DNA of 64,000 nt from NCBI RefSeq assembly GCF_036231945.1, contig NZ_CP109599.1:5421501-5485500 (forward strand). Direction: 5' to 3'. The DNA is from Streptomyces sp. NBC_01429 (GTDB taxonomy: Bacteria; Actinomycetota; Actinomycetes; Streptomycetales; Streptomycetaceae). The first letter of the stretch is position 1, and every line of letters starts with the position of its first letter. The translations under genes were made by a program, and so were the position numbers. The notes beneath the pieces are model-generated. The model did not search any database and was not told the origin of the DNA. It saw only the letters and a list, made by a program, of their open reading frames with translations. Below, in pieces: positions 51,469-60,326 of this stretch.

Positions 51469-52701
51469 ATGCCTTCCGCACTGCCCGACGGTGACCCCAT
51501 GCCCGAGACCGGCGCGCTGCCCCCGCACGCGCTGGCGGGCGCGGCGGACCGGCCCCTCGGCTTCTACCTGCACGTTCCGTACTGCGCGACCCGCTGCGGC
51601 TACTGCGACTTCAATACGTACACGGCGACCGAGCTGCGCGGTTCCGGCGGTGTCCTGGCCTCCCGCGACAACTACGCCGAGACCCTGGCCGACGAGGTCC
51701 GGCTGGCCAGGAAGGTGCTGGGCGACGACCCCCGGCCGGTCCGTACCGTATTCGTCGGCGGCGGCACCCCCACGCTGCTCGCCGCCGGGGATCTCGTACG
51801 GATGCTGGGGACGATCCGGGACGAGTTCGGGCTCGCGGACGATGCCGAGATCACCACCGAGGCGAATCCGGAATCGGTCGATCCGGCCTATCTGGCGGCC
51901 CTGCGGGAGGGCGGCTTCAACCGGATCTCCTTCGGGATGCAGAGCGCGAAGCAGCACGTGCTGAAGGTGCTGGACCGTACGCACACCCCCGGACGCCCCG
52001 AGGCGTGCGTGGCGGAGGCGCGCGCGGCCGGGTTCGAACACGTCAACCTCGACCTGATCTACGGCACGCCCGGCGAGAGCGACGACGACTGGCGCGAAAC
52101 CCTCGCTGCGGCGCTCGGGGCCGGCCCCGACCACATCTCGGCGTACGCGCTGATCGTCGAGGAGGGCACCCAGCTGGCCCGGCGCATCCGGCGCGGCGAG
52201 GTCCCGATGACGGACGACGACGAGCACGCCGACCGCTATCTGATCGCGGACCGCGCGCTCTCCGAGGCGGGCTTCTCCTGGTACGAGGTGTCCAACTGGG
52301 CCACCTCCGAGGCCGCCCGCTGCCTCCACAACGAGCTGTACTGGCGCGGCGCCGACTGGTGGGGCGCGGGCCCCGGCGCCCACAGCCACGTGGGCGGCGT
52401 GCGCTGGTGGAACGTGAAACACCCCGGTGCGTACGCCCAGGCGCTCGCGGAGGGCCGCTCACCCGGCGCCGGCCGCGAGATCCTCGCCGACGAGGACCGT
52501 CGCGTGGAGCGCGTCCTGCTGGAGCTGCGGCTCCGGGACGGCTGCGAACTGTCCCTGCTGAAGCCCGCCGGAGCGGCGGCGGCCGACCGCGCGGTAAGGG
52601 ACGGCCTCCTGGAGACCGGTCCTTACGCGGAGGGCCGCGCGGTGCTGACGCTGAAGGGGCGGCTGCTGGCGGACGCGGTCGTCAGGGACCTGGTGGACTG
52701 A
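51469..52701 (+). CDS. hemW: Radical SAM heme chaperone HemW
   Basis: HemW binds heme and delivers it to respiratory proteins; it is related to, but distinct from, oxygen-independent coproporphyrinogen oxidase. The 410-residue product has the radical SAM CATRCGYCDFNTY motif (cysteines near 40, 44 and 47, with the extra aromatic residues of the HemN/HemW group). FVGGGTPTLL, EANPESVD, RISFGMQSAK and DLIYGTPGESDDDW follow. The end lacks the longer HemN C-terminus. ATG 51469 follows a -10 element by six bases. In gram-positive bacteria this gene usually sits between lepA and hrcA, as here. Confidence 0.92.
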   Translation: MPSALPDGDPMPETGALPPHALAGAADRPLGFYLHVPYCATRCGYCDFNTYTATELRGSGGVLASRDNYAETLADEVRLARKVLGDDPRPVRTVFVGGGTPTLLAAGDLVRMLGTIRDEFGLADDAEITTEANPESVDPAYLAALREGGFNRISFGMQSAKQHVLKVLDRTHTPGRPEACVAEARAAGFEHVNLDLIYGTPGESDDDWRETLAAALGAGPDHISAYALIVEEGTQLARRIRRGEVPMTDDDEHADRYLIADRALSEAGFSWYEVSNWATSEAARCLHNELYWRGADWWGAGPGAHSHVGGVRWWNVKHPGAYAQALAEGRSPGAGREILADEDRRVERVLLELRLRDGCELSLLKPAGAAAADRAVRDGLLETGPYAEGRAVLTLKGRLLADAVVRDLVD

Positions 52702-52761
52702 CTCGGCGGCCAAGCCCCCTGGGGCGGTGTTCACGGCACGTCCGGGACCTTTCCCCGGCGG

Positions 52762-53589
52762 TCAGACGTCACCACCGGCCGTGACGAAGTCGATCAGCTC
52801 CTCCACCCGCCCCAGCAGCGCCGGTTCCAGGTCCTTGTAGGAGTGCACCTTCGACAGGATGTGCTGCCAGGCCGCGCCCGTGTTCTCGGGCCAGCCCAGC
52901 GCCCGGCACACGCCCGTCTTCCAGTCCTCGCCCCTCGGCACCCTCGGCCACGCCCCGATGCCCACCGAGGACGGCTTCACGGCCTCCCAGACGTCGATGT
53001 ACGGGTGGCCCACCACCAGGACGTCCGCGCCCGTCACCGACGCCGCGATGCGGGACTCCTTCGAGCCGGGGACGAGATGGTCGACCAGCACGCCCAGACG
53101 CGCGTCCGGCGCCGGGGCGAACTCGGCGACGACGGCGGGGAGATCGTCGATGCCGCCGAGGTACTCCACGACCACCCCCTCGACGCGCAGGTCGTCGCCC
53201 CAGACCTTCTCGACCAGCTCCGCGTCGTGCCGCCCCTCCACATAGACGCGCCCCGCCCTGGCGACCCGCGCCCGGGCGCCCGGGACGGCGACCGAGCCCG
53301 AGGCCGTACGGGCGGGCCTGGCCGGTCCGGCTGCCGAGGGGCGTACCAGGGTCACCACCCGGCCCTCCAGCAGGAAACCGCCGGGCACCAGCGGGAAAAC
53401 CCGGTGTTTGGAGAAGCGGTCCTCAAGAGTGACCGTCGGGCCCTCCGCGGTCTTCTCACAGCGGATCACCGCGCCGCAGAAGCCCGTCGACACCTCCTCG
53501 ACCACCAGGTCCGGTTCGGCGGGCACCTCCGGCGCGGGCGTGGACCTCTTCTTCCACGGCGGGGTCAGATCGGGGCTGTAGCTGCGCAT
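52762..53589 (-). CDS. DUF3097 family protein
   Basis: The 275-residue product MRSYSPDLTPPWKKRST... matches the actinobacterial DUF3097 family in length and motifs: DRFSKHRVFPLVPGGFLLEG, VYVEGRHDAELVEKVWGDDLR, LVDHLVPGSKESRIA and VLVVGHPYIDVWEAVKP. The VEGRHDAELVEKVWG and DHLVPGSKE blocks resemble a Toprim-like acidic arrangement (E...D.D), suggesting a nucleic-acid enzyme, but no activity is known to me. ATG 53589 is preferred to the TTG two codons earlier. It is followed in the same direction, upstream, by a metallo-hydrolase gene 33 bases away. Confidence 0.85.
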   Translation of the reverse strand: MRSYSPDLTPPWKKRSTPAPEVPAEPDLVVEEVSTGFCGAVIRCEKTAEGPTVTLEDRFSKHRVFPLVPGGFLLEGRVVTLVRPSAAGPARPARTASGSVAVPGARARVARAGRVYVEGRHDAELVEKVWGDDLRVEGVVVEYLGGIDDLPAVVAEFAPAPDARLGVLVDHLVPGSKESRIAASVTGADVLVVGHPYIDVWEAVKPSSVGIGAWPRVPRGEDWKTGVCRALGWPENTGAAWQHILSKVHSYKDLEPALLGRVEELIDFVTAGGDV

Positions 53590-53622
53590 TCGCAAGACGA
53601 TAAACCGGACGGCCCGCGAGGG

Positions 53623-54366
53623 CTACGACACGCCGAAACGCGCCGCCAGCGCGTCCCGTTGCGCCCTGACGAACGCCGCGTCCACCACCGCCCCGTGCCC
53701 CGGTACGTACACCGCGTCCGGGCCGCCCAGCGCCAGCAGCCGGTCCAGCGCGGCCGGCCAGCGGGCGGGGACCGCGTCCGGGCCCGCCTGGGGCTCCCCC
53801 GACTCCTCGACCAGATCGCCGCAGAACACGACGCGGGGGGAGCCCGGCACCACCAGCGCCAGATCGTGCGCGCTGTGGCCGGGGCCGACACGCGCCAGCA
53901 GGACGTCGCCGACGGCCTCCCCGCCCCCGCCGTCCCCCAGGCCGATCGTCACCTCCCCGGACACCGCGTGCCGGGGCGCCACCAGGAGGTCCACCGCCTC
54001 GGCCGCCTCGGCCGCCGCGAGCCCCTCCCGCACAGCGTCCTCGTACAGCGGCGTACGGTCCGCCGCCAGCAGCTCCGCCATCCCCACCGCGCCGTACACC
54101 TCGGCGCCCGCGAACGCCGCCGTGCCGAAGACATGGTCGAAGTGCGGATGGCTCAGTGCGATATGCGTCACGCGGTCCCCGCCGAGCAGCGCCCGCGCCG
54201 CCGACCGGAGTTCCGCGCCCTCCCGGACCGAGGATCCCGTGTCGAACAGCAGGGCGCCGCTGTTCCCGGCCACCAGCCCGACCGTCGCGTCCCACCCCGG
54301 CAGCCGCCGCCGGCTCACTCCGGGAGCCAGCCGCTCCCACCCGCGCTCGTTCCCATCGACGTCCAT
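53623..54366 (-). CDS. MBL-fold metallo-hydrolase
   Basis: The 247-residue product has the metal motif LSHPHFDH near residue 72 (HxHxDH), LARVGPGHSAHDL with the next histidine, VVFCGDLVEES and VYVPGHGAVVD. These give a full set for two metal ions. It is probably a small-molecule hydrolase of the glyoxalase II-like type; the substrate is not predictable. ATG 54366 begins MDVDGNERGWERLAPG. The gene is transcribed away from hrcA and is close enough to DUF3097 to share a transcript. Confidence 0.85.
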   Translation of the reverse strand: MDVDGNERGWERLAPGVSRRRLPGWDATVGLVAGNSGALLFDTGSSVREGAELRSAARALLGGDRVTHIALSHPHFDHVFGTAAFAGAEVYGAVGMAELLAADRTPLYEDAVREGLAAAEAAEAVDLLVAPRHAVSGEVTIGLGDGGGGEAVGDVLLARVGPGHSAHDLALVVPGSPRVVFCGDLVEESGEPQAGPDAVPARWPAALDRLLALGGPDAVYVPGHGAVVDAAFVRAQRDALAARFGVS

Positions 54367-54445
54367 ACAGGGACGCTACGGGAGGCTCCCGGCAGCCGCC
54401 GGGTCCGCGGGGGCGGGACCCGGCGAGGTAGCGTGGTCGGCTGCC

Positions 54446-54476
54446 TTGCTAGGGGTGTGCCCCACGGCCGTACACT
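54446..54476 (+). promoter_or_regulatory. Promoter of hrcA-dnaJ
   Basis: TTGCTA (54446-54451) and TACACT (54471-54476) are 19 bases apart. Transcription would start just before the CIRCE element. Confidence 0.55.
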
Positions 54477-54490
54477 GACACGGGGAGTAC

Positions 54491-54515
54491 TGGCACTCCC
54501 CGTGAGCGAGTGCCA
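54491..54515. promoter_or_regulatory. CIRCE operator
   Basis: TGGCACTC-N9-GAGTGCCA is a perfect inverted repeat matching the CIRCE consensus (TTAGCACTC-N9-GAGTGCTAA) except at the outer bases. It is the binding site of HrcA, encoded 49 bases downstream, so the operon is autoregulated. Confidence 0.93.
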
Positions 54516-54563
54516 AGCAGATGCCAGGCGGATTGCGACGGACGACAGCTGGAGGTGTGCCGC

Positions 54564-55580
54564 ATGCTCAGCGAACGCAGGCTTGAGGTGCTGCGCGCGA
54601 TCGTCCAGGACTACGTCGGCACCGAGGAGCCCGTCGGCTCCAAGGCGCTCACCGAGCGGCACAAGCTCGGCGTCTCTCCCGCCACCGTCCGCAACGACAT
54701 GGCGGTGCTGGAGGACGAGGGCTTCATCGCTCAGCCGCACACCAGCGCCGGGCGCATCCCGACCGACAAGGGCTACCGGCTCTTCGTCGACCGGCTGGCC
54801 GGGGTCAAGCCCCTGTCGCTGCCCGAGCGCCGCGCCATCCAGAACCTGCTGGACGGCGCCGTCGACCTCGACGACGTCGTGGGCCGTACGGTGCGGCTGC
54901 TGGCGCAGCTGACCCGGCAGGTCGCCGTCGTCCAGTACCCCTCGCTGACCCGTTCGACGGTGCGGCACGTGGAACTGCTGGCGCTCGCGCCCGCCCGGCT
55001 GATGCTCGTCCTGATCACGGACACCGGACGGGTCGAGCAGCGCATGGTCGACTGTCCCGCGCCCTTCGGCGAGACCTCGCTGGCGGATCTGCGGGCCCGG
55101 CTCAACAGCCGGATCGTCGGCCGCCGCTTCGCGGACGTCCCGCAGCTGGTGCAGGACCTGCCCGACTCGTTCGAGCAGGAGGACCGCGGGACCGTCTCCA
55201 CGGTGCTCGCGATCCTGCTCGAAACCCTGGTCGAGGAGACCGAGGAGCGGCTGATGATCGGCGGCACCGCCAACATCACCCGCTTCGGACACGACTTCCC
55301 TCTGACCATCCGGCCGGTGCTGGAGGCGTTGGAGGAGCATGTGGTGCTCCTCAAGCTGCTCGGCGAGGCGGCCGACCCGGGCATGACCGTACGTATCGGG
55401 CACGAGAACGCCCATGAGGGCCTCAACTCCACGTCCGTCGTCGCGGTCGGCTACGGTTCGGGCGACGAGGCAGTCGCAAAACTCGGCGTGGTCGGACCGA
55501 CCCGCATGGACTACCCCGGAACGATGGGAGCGGTACGCGCAGTGGCACGTTACGTCGGACAGATCCTGGCGGAGTCGTAA
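54564..55580 (+). CDS. hrcA: Heat-inducible transcription repressor HrcA
   Basis: It represses chaperone genes by binding CIRCE and is itself stabilised by GroEL. The 338-residue product has an N-terminal winged helix (MLSERRLEVLRAIVQDYVGTEEPVGSKAL, HKLGVSPATVRNDMAVLEDEGFI, PHTSAGRIPTDKGYRLFVD) and the HrcA domain (RHVELLALAPARLMLVLITDTGRVEQR, IGGTANITRFG, GPTRMDYPGTMGAVRAVARYV split near the end). GGAGG lies nine bases before ATG 54564. The stop at 55580 is directly followed by the dnaJ start. The CIRCE site upstream makes it autoregulated. Confidence 0.97.
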   Translation: MLSERRLEVLRAIVQDYVGTEEPVGSKALTERHKLGVSPATVRNDMAVLEDEGFIAQPHTSAGRIPTDKGYRLFVDRLAGVKPLSLPERRAIQNLLDGAVDLDDVVGRTVRLLAQLTRQVAVVQYPSLTRSTVRHVELLALAPARLMLVLITDTGRVEQRMVDCPAPFGETSLADLRARLNSRIVGRRFADVPQLVQDLPDSFEQEDRGTVSTVLAILLETLVEETEERLMIGGTANITRFGHDFPLTIRPVLEALEEHVVLLKLLGEAADPGMTVRIGHENAHEGLNSTSVVAVGYGSGDEAVAKLGVVGPTRMDYPGTMGAVRAVARYVGQILAES

Positions 55581-56720
55581 GTGGCCACGGACTACTACGC
55601 CGTACTCGGCGTGCGCCGCGACGCTTCACAGGACGAGATCAAGAAGGCATTCCGGCGGCTCGCCCGCGAGCTGCACCCGGATGTCAACCCCGATCCCAAG
55701 ACGCAGGAACGCTTCAAGGAAATCAACGCCGCCTACGAGGTGTTGTCGGACCCGCAGAAGAAGCAGGTCTACGACCTCGGCGGCGACCCCCTCTCGGCCA
55801 GCGGCGGGGGAGGCGGCGCCGGTGGCTTCGGCGCCGGCGGCTTCGGCAACTTCTCCGACATCATGGACGCGTTCTTCGGCACGGCGTCGCAGCGCGGCCC
55901 GCGCTCGCGCACGCGGCGCGGCCAGGACGCCATGATCCGGCTGGAGATCGACCTCAACGAGGCGGCCTTCGGCACGACCAAGGACATCCAGGTCGACACG
56001 GCCGTCGTCTGTACGACGTGCTCGGGGGAGGGCGCCGCACCCGGCACCTCCGCCCAGACCTGTGACATGTGCCGGGGCCGTGGCGAGGTCTCGCAGGTCA
56101 CCCGGTCCTTCCTGGGCCAGGTCATGACCTCGCGGCCCTGCCCGCAGTGCCAGGGCTTCGGCACGGTCGTACCGACGCCGTGCCCCGAGTGCGCGGGCGA
56201 CGGACGCATCCGGTCGCGCCGTACGCTCACGGTCAAGATCCCGGCCGGTGTCGACAACGGCACCCGCATCCAGCTCGCCGGCGAGGGCGAGGTCGGCCCC
56301 GGCGGCGGCCCCGCGGGCGATCTCTACGTCGAGATCCACGAGTTGGCGCACGCGATGTTCCAACGGCGCGGCGACGACCTGCACTGCACGGTCACGGTGC
56401 CCATGACGGCGGCGTCTCTGGGCACGAAGTGCCCGCTGGAGACGCTGGACGGCGTGGAGGACATCGACGTACGTCCAGGCACCCAGTCCGGCCAGTCGAT
56501 CCCGCTGCACGGGCGCGGCATCACGCATCTGCGCGGCGGCGGCCGGGGCGACCTGATCGTGCACGTCGAGGTGATGACCCCGTCCAAGCTCGACCCCGAG
56601 CAGGAACGGCTGCTGCGCGAGCTGGCGAAGCTGCGGGGTGAGGAACGGCCCACGGGGCAGTTCCAGCCTGGACAGCAGGGGCTGTTCTCGCGCCTCAAGG
56701 ACGCGTTCAACGGGCGGTAG
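55581..56720 (+). CDS. dnaJ: Molecular chaperone DnaJ
   Basis: This DnaK co-chaperone is the second actinobacterial copy (dnaJ2), paired with hrcA. The 379-residue product has the J domain (1-70, HPD at 32-34), the Gly/Phe-rich region (about 78-95), four CxxCxGxG zinc motifs (CTTCSGEG, CDMCRGRG, CPQCQGFG, CPECAGDG, about 145-215) and the C-terminal substrate domain. All key residues are present. GTG 55581 follows the hrcA stop without a gap. The last 48 bases of the coding region plus three more are duplicated 108 bases downstream. Confidence 0.97.
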   Translation: MATDYYAVLGVRRDASQDEIKKAFRRLARELHPDVNPDPKTQERFKEINAAYEVLSDPQKKQVYDLGGDPLSASGGGGGAGGFGAGGFGNFSDIMDAFFGTASQRGPRSRTRRGQDAMIRLEIDLNEAAFGTTKDIQVDTAVVCTTCSGEGAAPGTSAQTCDMCRGRGEVSQVTRSFLGQVMTSRPCPQCQGFGTVVPTPCPECAGDGRIRSRRTLTVKIPAGVDNGTRIQLAGEGEVGPGGGPAGDLYVEIHELAHAMFQRRGDDLHCTVTVPMTAASLGTKCPLETLDGVEDIDVRPGTQSGQSIPLHGRGITHLRGGGRGDLIVHVEVMTPSKLDPEQERLLRELAKLRGEERPTGQFQPGQQGLFSRLKDAFNGR

Positions 56721-56723
56721 GCG
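56673..56723 (+). repeat. dnaJ 3' end duplication, copy 1 (genic)
   Basis: 51 bases, covering the last 16 codons of dnaJ including TAG and three bases beyond, are identical to 56781-56831. Confidence 0.95.
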
Positions 56724-56780
56724 GGTCCTGCCGGCCGGGGGTCCGGGGGTCGGCCCCCGGGACAGCACCGTCAGCCGGGG

Positions 56781-56831
56781 CAGCAGGGGCTGTTCTCGCG
56801 CCTCAAGGACGCGTTCAACGGGCGGTAGGCG
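56781..56831 (+). repeat. dnaJ 3' end duplication, copy 2 (downstream)
   Basis: An exact second copy of the dnaJ end, offset by 108 bases (a multiple of three). The spacer contains its own GC-rich inverted repeat (CCGGGGG and CCCCCGG near 56736-56760). Confidence 0.95.
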
Positions 56832-56841
56832 TTTGATCGCC

Positions 56842-56878
56842 GGGAGGGGCCCAGGGGATCTTCCCCTGGGCCCCTCCC
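56842..56878 (+). terminator. Terminator of the hrcA-dnaJ operon
   Basis: Perfect 17-base arms GGGAGGGGCCCAGGGGA and its complement with a TCT loop, after the second copy of the duplicated dnaJ end. Confidence 0.85.
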
Positions 56879-56957
56879 GCGTCCGTCGCCCTCTCTGTCA
56901 CACAGCTGACGCGACACCGATTCGGAGCTGTCACAGAGGACATGGCACGATGCCTGC

Positions 56958-58037
56958 ATGTCCTCCGTACTGACCGATCTCTGCCGGTATCCGATCGTGC
57001 AGGCCCCCATGGCGGGTGGCGCGTCCTGCCCGCAGCTGGCCGCGGCCGTCTGCGAGGCCGGCGGTCTGGGGTTCCTCGCCGCCGGGTACAAAACGGTGGA
57101 CGGTCTGTACGAAGAGATCAAACAGCTGCGCGGACTCACCGCCAGACCCTTCGGCGTCAACCTCTTCATGCCGCAGCCGAACTACGCGGACCACGCGGCC
57201 GTCGAGGTCTACCGCAACCAGCTCGCCGGTGAGGCCACCTGGTACGAGACGCCGCTCGGCGACCCCGACTCCGGCCGGGACGACGGTTACGAGGCGAAGC
57301 TGGCGATCCTGCTGGACGACCCGGTGCCGGTCGTCTCGTTCACCTTCGGCTGTCCGACCAGGACCACCCTGGACGCGTTCGCCAAGGTCGGCACGGTCAC
57401 CGTCGTCACGGTCACCACCCCCGAGGAGGCCCAGACCGCGCAGTGGTCCGGCGCCGACGCCGTCTGCGTCCAGGGCATCGAAGCGGGCGGCCACCAGGGA
57501 ACGCACCGCGACGATCCGGCCACCGACGGCGCGGGCCTCGGGCTGCTGTCGCTGGTGGCGCAGGTCAGGGAGACCGTACAGATCCCGGTCATCGCGGCCG
57601 GCGGACTCATGCGCGGTGGCCAGATCGCGGCGGTGCTCGCGGCGGGCGCGGACTCCGCGCAGCTCGGCACGGCGTTCCTGGTGTGCCCCGAGTCCGGCGC
57701 CAACGCGCTGCACAAACAGGCCATGACCAACCCGCTGTTCGTACGGACGGAACTGACCCGCGCGTTCTCCGGCCGCCCCGCCCGCGGACTCGTCAACCGC
57801 TTCATGCGCGAGCACGGTCCGTACGCGCCCGCCGCCTATCCGGAGATCCACCACCTCACCTCCGGGCTGCGCAAGGCCGCCGCCCGGGTGGGCGACGCGC
57901 AGGGCATGGCGCTGTGGGCTGGACAGGGCCACCGGATGGCCCGCGAACTGCCCGCCGGCGAGCTGGTCGAGCTGCTGCACGCGGAACTCGAAGAGACCCG
58001 CGCCTCGTTGACGAGCGACCCGAAGGACGGCTCGTGA
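56958..58037 (+). CDS. Nitronate monooxygenase family FMN protein
   Basis: These enzymes oxidise alkyl nitronates such as propionate 3-nitronate with bound FMN. The 359-residue TIM-barrel protein begins YPIVQAPMAGGASCPQLAAAV, the class signature, with VSFTFGCP, CVQGIEAGGHQGTH (active-site histidine near 178), VIAAGGLMRGGQIAAVLAAGADSAQLGTAFL for phosphate binding and a C-terminal helical part. ATG 56958 lies six bases after CACGAT, a possible -10, so it may be leaderless. It overlaps rsmE by four bases (GTGA), so the two are coupled although their roles appear unrelated. Confidence 0.9.
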   Translation: MSSVLTDLCRYPIVQAPMAGGASCPQLAAAVCEAGGLGFLAAGYKTVDGLYEEIKQLRGLTARPFGVNLFMPQPNYADHAAVEVYRNQLAGEATWYETPLGDPDSGRDDGYEAKLAILLDDPVPVVSFTFGCPTRTTLDAFAKVGTVTVVTVTTPEEAQTAQWSGADAVCVQGIEAGGHQGTHRDDPATDGAGLGLLSLVAQVRETVQIPVIAAGGLMRGGQIAAVLAAGADSAQLGTAFLVCPESGANALHKQAMTNPLFVRTELTRAFSGRPARGLVNRFMREHGPYAPAAYPEIHHLTSGLRKAAARVGDAQGMALWAGQGHRMARELPAGELVELLHAELEETRASLTSDPKDGS

Positions 58038-58783
58038 CCGCTCCCGTCTTCCTGGTCGACGACTTCGCTGCCGGACCCGGCGGCCGGTTCGTCGTGGACG
58101 GCCCGGAGGGACGGCACGCCGTCTCGGTGAAGCGGATGCGGGCCGGCGAGGACGTCGTCCTGACGAACGGCAACGGGCTCTGGGCCGACTGCGTGGTGCT
58201 GGACAGCGAGGGCAAGGACCGGCTGATCGTCCAGCTCGGCTCGGTGTCCGAGGCGGAGCCGGAGAGCCCGCGCATCACCGTCGTCCAGGCACTGCCCAAG
58301 GGCGACCGGGGCGAACTCGCCGTCGAGACCATGACGGAGACCGGCGTCGACGCGATCGTCCCGTGGGCCGCCTCCCGCTGCATCACGCAGTGGAAGGGCG
58401 ACCGGGGCGCCAAGGCGCTCGCCAAGTGGCGGGCCACCGCGCGGGAGGCGGGCAAGCAGTCGCGGCGGGTGCGGTTCCCCGAGGTCGCGGACGCGATGAG
58501 CACGAAGCAGGTCGCCGCGCTGCTGGCGACGGCGGACTTCGCCGCCGTACTGCACCAGGACCACGAGGCGGGCAGCGAGCCGCTGGCCGTGGCCGAACTG
58601 CCCACCGAGGGCTCGGTCGTGCTGGTCGTCGGGCCCGAGGGCGGCGTGTCCCCCGAGGAGCTGACGGCCTTCGCCTCGGCCGGCGCGCGCTCGTACTACC
58701 TCGGCAGCACGGTCCTGCGCACCTCGACCGCCGGAACGGTCGCCACCGCCGTGGTGATGGCCCGCACGGGCCGCTGGTCCTGA
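58034..58783 (+). CDS. rsmE: 16S rRNA (uracil1498-N3)-methyltransferase
   Basis: It methylates U1498 of 16S rRNA in the assembled small subunit. The 249-residue product has the N-terminal PUA-like domain (GPEGRHAVSVKRMRAGEDVVLTNGNG) and a SPOUT (knotted) methyltransferase with ALPKGDRGELAVETMTETGVDAIVPWAASRC, VVGPEGGVSPEEL and YLGSTVLRTSTAGTVATAVV, all RsmE hallmarks. GTG 58034 overlaps the stop of the nitronate monooxygenase gene. In many genomes rsmE follows dnaJ directly; here the monooxygenase gene lies between. Confidence 0.95.
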   Translation: MTAPVFLVDDFAAGPGGRFVVDGPEGRHAVSVKRMRAGEDVVLTNGNGLWADCVVLDSEGKDRLIVQLGSVSEAEPESPRITVVQALPKGDRGELAVETMTETGVDAIVPWAASRCITQWKGDRGAKALAKWRATAREAGKQSRRVRFPEVADAMSTKQVAALLATADFAAVLHQDHEAGSEPLAVAELPTEGSVVLVVGPEGGVSPEELTAFASAGARSYYLGSTVLRTSTAGTVATAVVMARTGRWS

Positions 58784-58890
58784 CCCGCGAAGGTCACCGC
58801 ACGGCGGGTGGCCCGCCGGATAGCATGCCTCCGTACGGAATCGATCATCAGCCGCGTCGTCAGCCGCGCCGAGTCGAGGAGGCCCGCGCC

Positions 58891-59250
58891 ATGGCGGGAG
58901 AACCACAGGCCGACTGCCTGTTCTGCAAGATCGTCTCGGGGGACGTACCGGCCGCGGTCGTCCGCACGACGGACACGACCGTCGCCTTCCGCGACATAAA
59001 CCCGCAGGCCCCCAGCCACGTACTGGTCATCCCCAAGGCGCACTACCCGGACGCGGGCAGCCTCGCCGCCGCCGAGCCGGGAATCGCCGCCGATGTGCTG
59101 CGCGAGGCCGCCGCCGTCGCGGCCGAGGAGGGCACCGACGGGAGCGGCTACCGGGTCGTGTTCAACACCGGCTCCGGCGCGGGCCAGACCGTCTTCCACG
59201 CACACGCCCACGTCCTGGGCGGACGCGGCCTCAACTGGCCCCCCGGGTAG
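58891..59250 (+). CDS. HIT domain protein (histidine triad nucleotide-binding)
   Basis: HIT (Hint-type) proteins hydrolyse AMP-linked conjugates such as nucleoside phosphoramidates. The 119-residue product has CLFCKIVSGDVPA near the start (CxxC), FRDINPQAPSHVLVIPK, NTGSGAGQTVFHAHAHVLGGR with the triad HAHAH near 103-107, and a short end. ATG 58891 (MAGEPQADCLFCK) is the conserved start. TAGCAT at 58821-58826 is a possible -10, giving a 60-base leader. The RNase Z gene starts six bases after its stop, so they share a transcript. Confidence 0.94.
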   Translation: MAGEPQADCLFCKIVSGDVPAAVVRTTDTTVAFRDINPQAPSHVLVIPKAHYPDAGSLAAAEPGIAADVLREAAAVAAEEGTDGSGYRVVFNTGSGAGQTVFHAHAHVLGGRGLNWPPG

Positions 59251-59255
59251 CGGTC

Positions 59256-60164
59256 TTGTCCGTACGGGAACTGGTCGTACTGGGCACCGCCAGCCAGGTG
59301 CCCACCCGCCACCGCAACCACAACGGGTATCTGCTCCGCTGGGACGGCGAGGGACTGCTCTTCGACCCGGGCGAGGGCACCCAGCGCCAGATGCTGCGCG
59401 CGGGAGTCGCCGCGCACGACATCAACCGCATCTGCGTCACGCACTTCCACGGCGACCACTCGCTGGGGCTCGCCGGGGTCATCCAGCGCATCAACCTCGA
59501 CCGGGTGCCCCACGAGATCACCGCCCACTACCCGGCCAGCGGACAGCGTTTCTTCGAACGGCTGCGGTACGCCACGGCCTACCGCGAGTCCGTCGCGCTG
59601 ACCGAGGCTCCGGTGCGCCACGACGGCGTGCTCGCGCTGACCCCCTCGTACACCCTTCAGACGCACCGGCTCTCCCACCCCGTCGAGTCCTACGGCTACC
59701 GCCTCGTGGAGCCCGACGGGCGCCGGATGGACCCGGCGCGGCTGGCAGCGCACGGGATCGCCGGGCCCGATGTCGGCCGGCTCCAGCGCGAGGGCGTGCT
59801 GAACGGGGTCAGGCTGGAGGAGGTCAGCGAGGTGCGTGCGGGGCAGCGGTTCGCGTTCGTGATGGACACCCGGCTCTGCGACGGGGTGCACGCGCTGGCC
59901 GAGGGGTGCGATCTGCTGGTCATCGAGTCCACGTTCCTGGACGAGGACGAACGGCTGGCGACCGACCACGGACATCTGACGGCGGGCCAGGCCGCGCGGG
60001 CGGCCAGGGACGCGGGCGTGGCGCATCTGGTGCTGACGCACTTCTCGCAGCGGTACGGCGACCCCACCGCGTTCGAACGGCAGGCCCGCGCGGCCGGGTT
60101 CGAGGGCGAACTGACGATCGCGGCCGATCTCGTACGGGTGCCGCTGCCCAAGCGCGCCCGCTGA
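59256..60164 (+). CDS. rnz: Ribonuclease Z
   Basis: It removes the 3' trailer from tRNA precursors that lack an encoded CCA, such as the two tRNA-Ala genes in this window. The 302-residue product has the beta-lactamase fold with VTHFHGDHSLGLAG near 62 (HxHxDH), FVMDTRLCDG, a later metal histidine in LVLTHFSQRY, and HGHLTAGQAA. The first residues MSVRELVVLGTASQVPTRHRNHNGYLL are conserved in the family, which supports the rare TTG start at 59256. It follows the HIT gene by five bases. Confidence 0.92.
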   Translation: MSVRELVVLGTASQVPTRHRNHNGYLLRWDGEGLLFDPGEGTQRQMLRAGVAAHDINRICVTHFHGDHSLGLAGVIQRINLDRVPHEITAHYPASGQRFFERLRYATAYRESVALTEAPVRHDGVLALTPSYTLQTHRLSHPVESYGYRLVEPDGRRMDPARLAAHGIAGPDVGRLQREGVLNGVRLEEVSEVRAGQRFAFVMDTRLCDGVHALAEGCDLLVIESTFLDEDERLATDHGHLTAGQAARAARDAGVAHLVLTHFSQRYGDPTAFERQARAAGFEGELTIAADLVRVPLPKRAR

Positions 60165-60189
60165 CCGGGCGCGGCGGAAGCCCTCCGAA

Positions 60190-60236
60190 CCGCTCCGTAG
60201 CGGCTCCGCGGCTGTTCCGCGGCGGCTGCGGAGCGG
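60190..60236 (+). terminator. Hairpin after rnz
   Basis: CCGCTCCG (60190-60197) and CGGAGCGG (60229-60236) enclose a second CCGCGG/CCGCGG stem. It separates rnz from the kinase gene. Confidence 0.6.
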
Positions 60237-60326
60237 CTCCCGCCGCCGCGGCGCGGACGCCGCGGATCCGATCCGGCCGGCGGATCGGGCAGACTGTCGG
60301 GATCCGCACGCGATCGGGAGCCCGCC

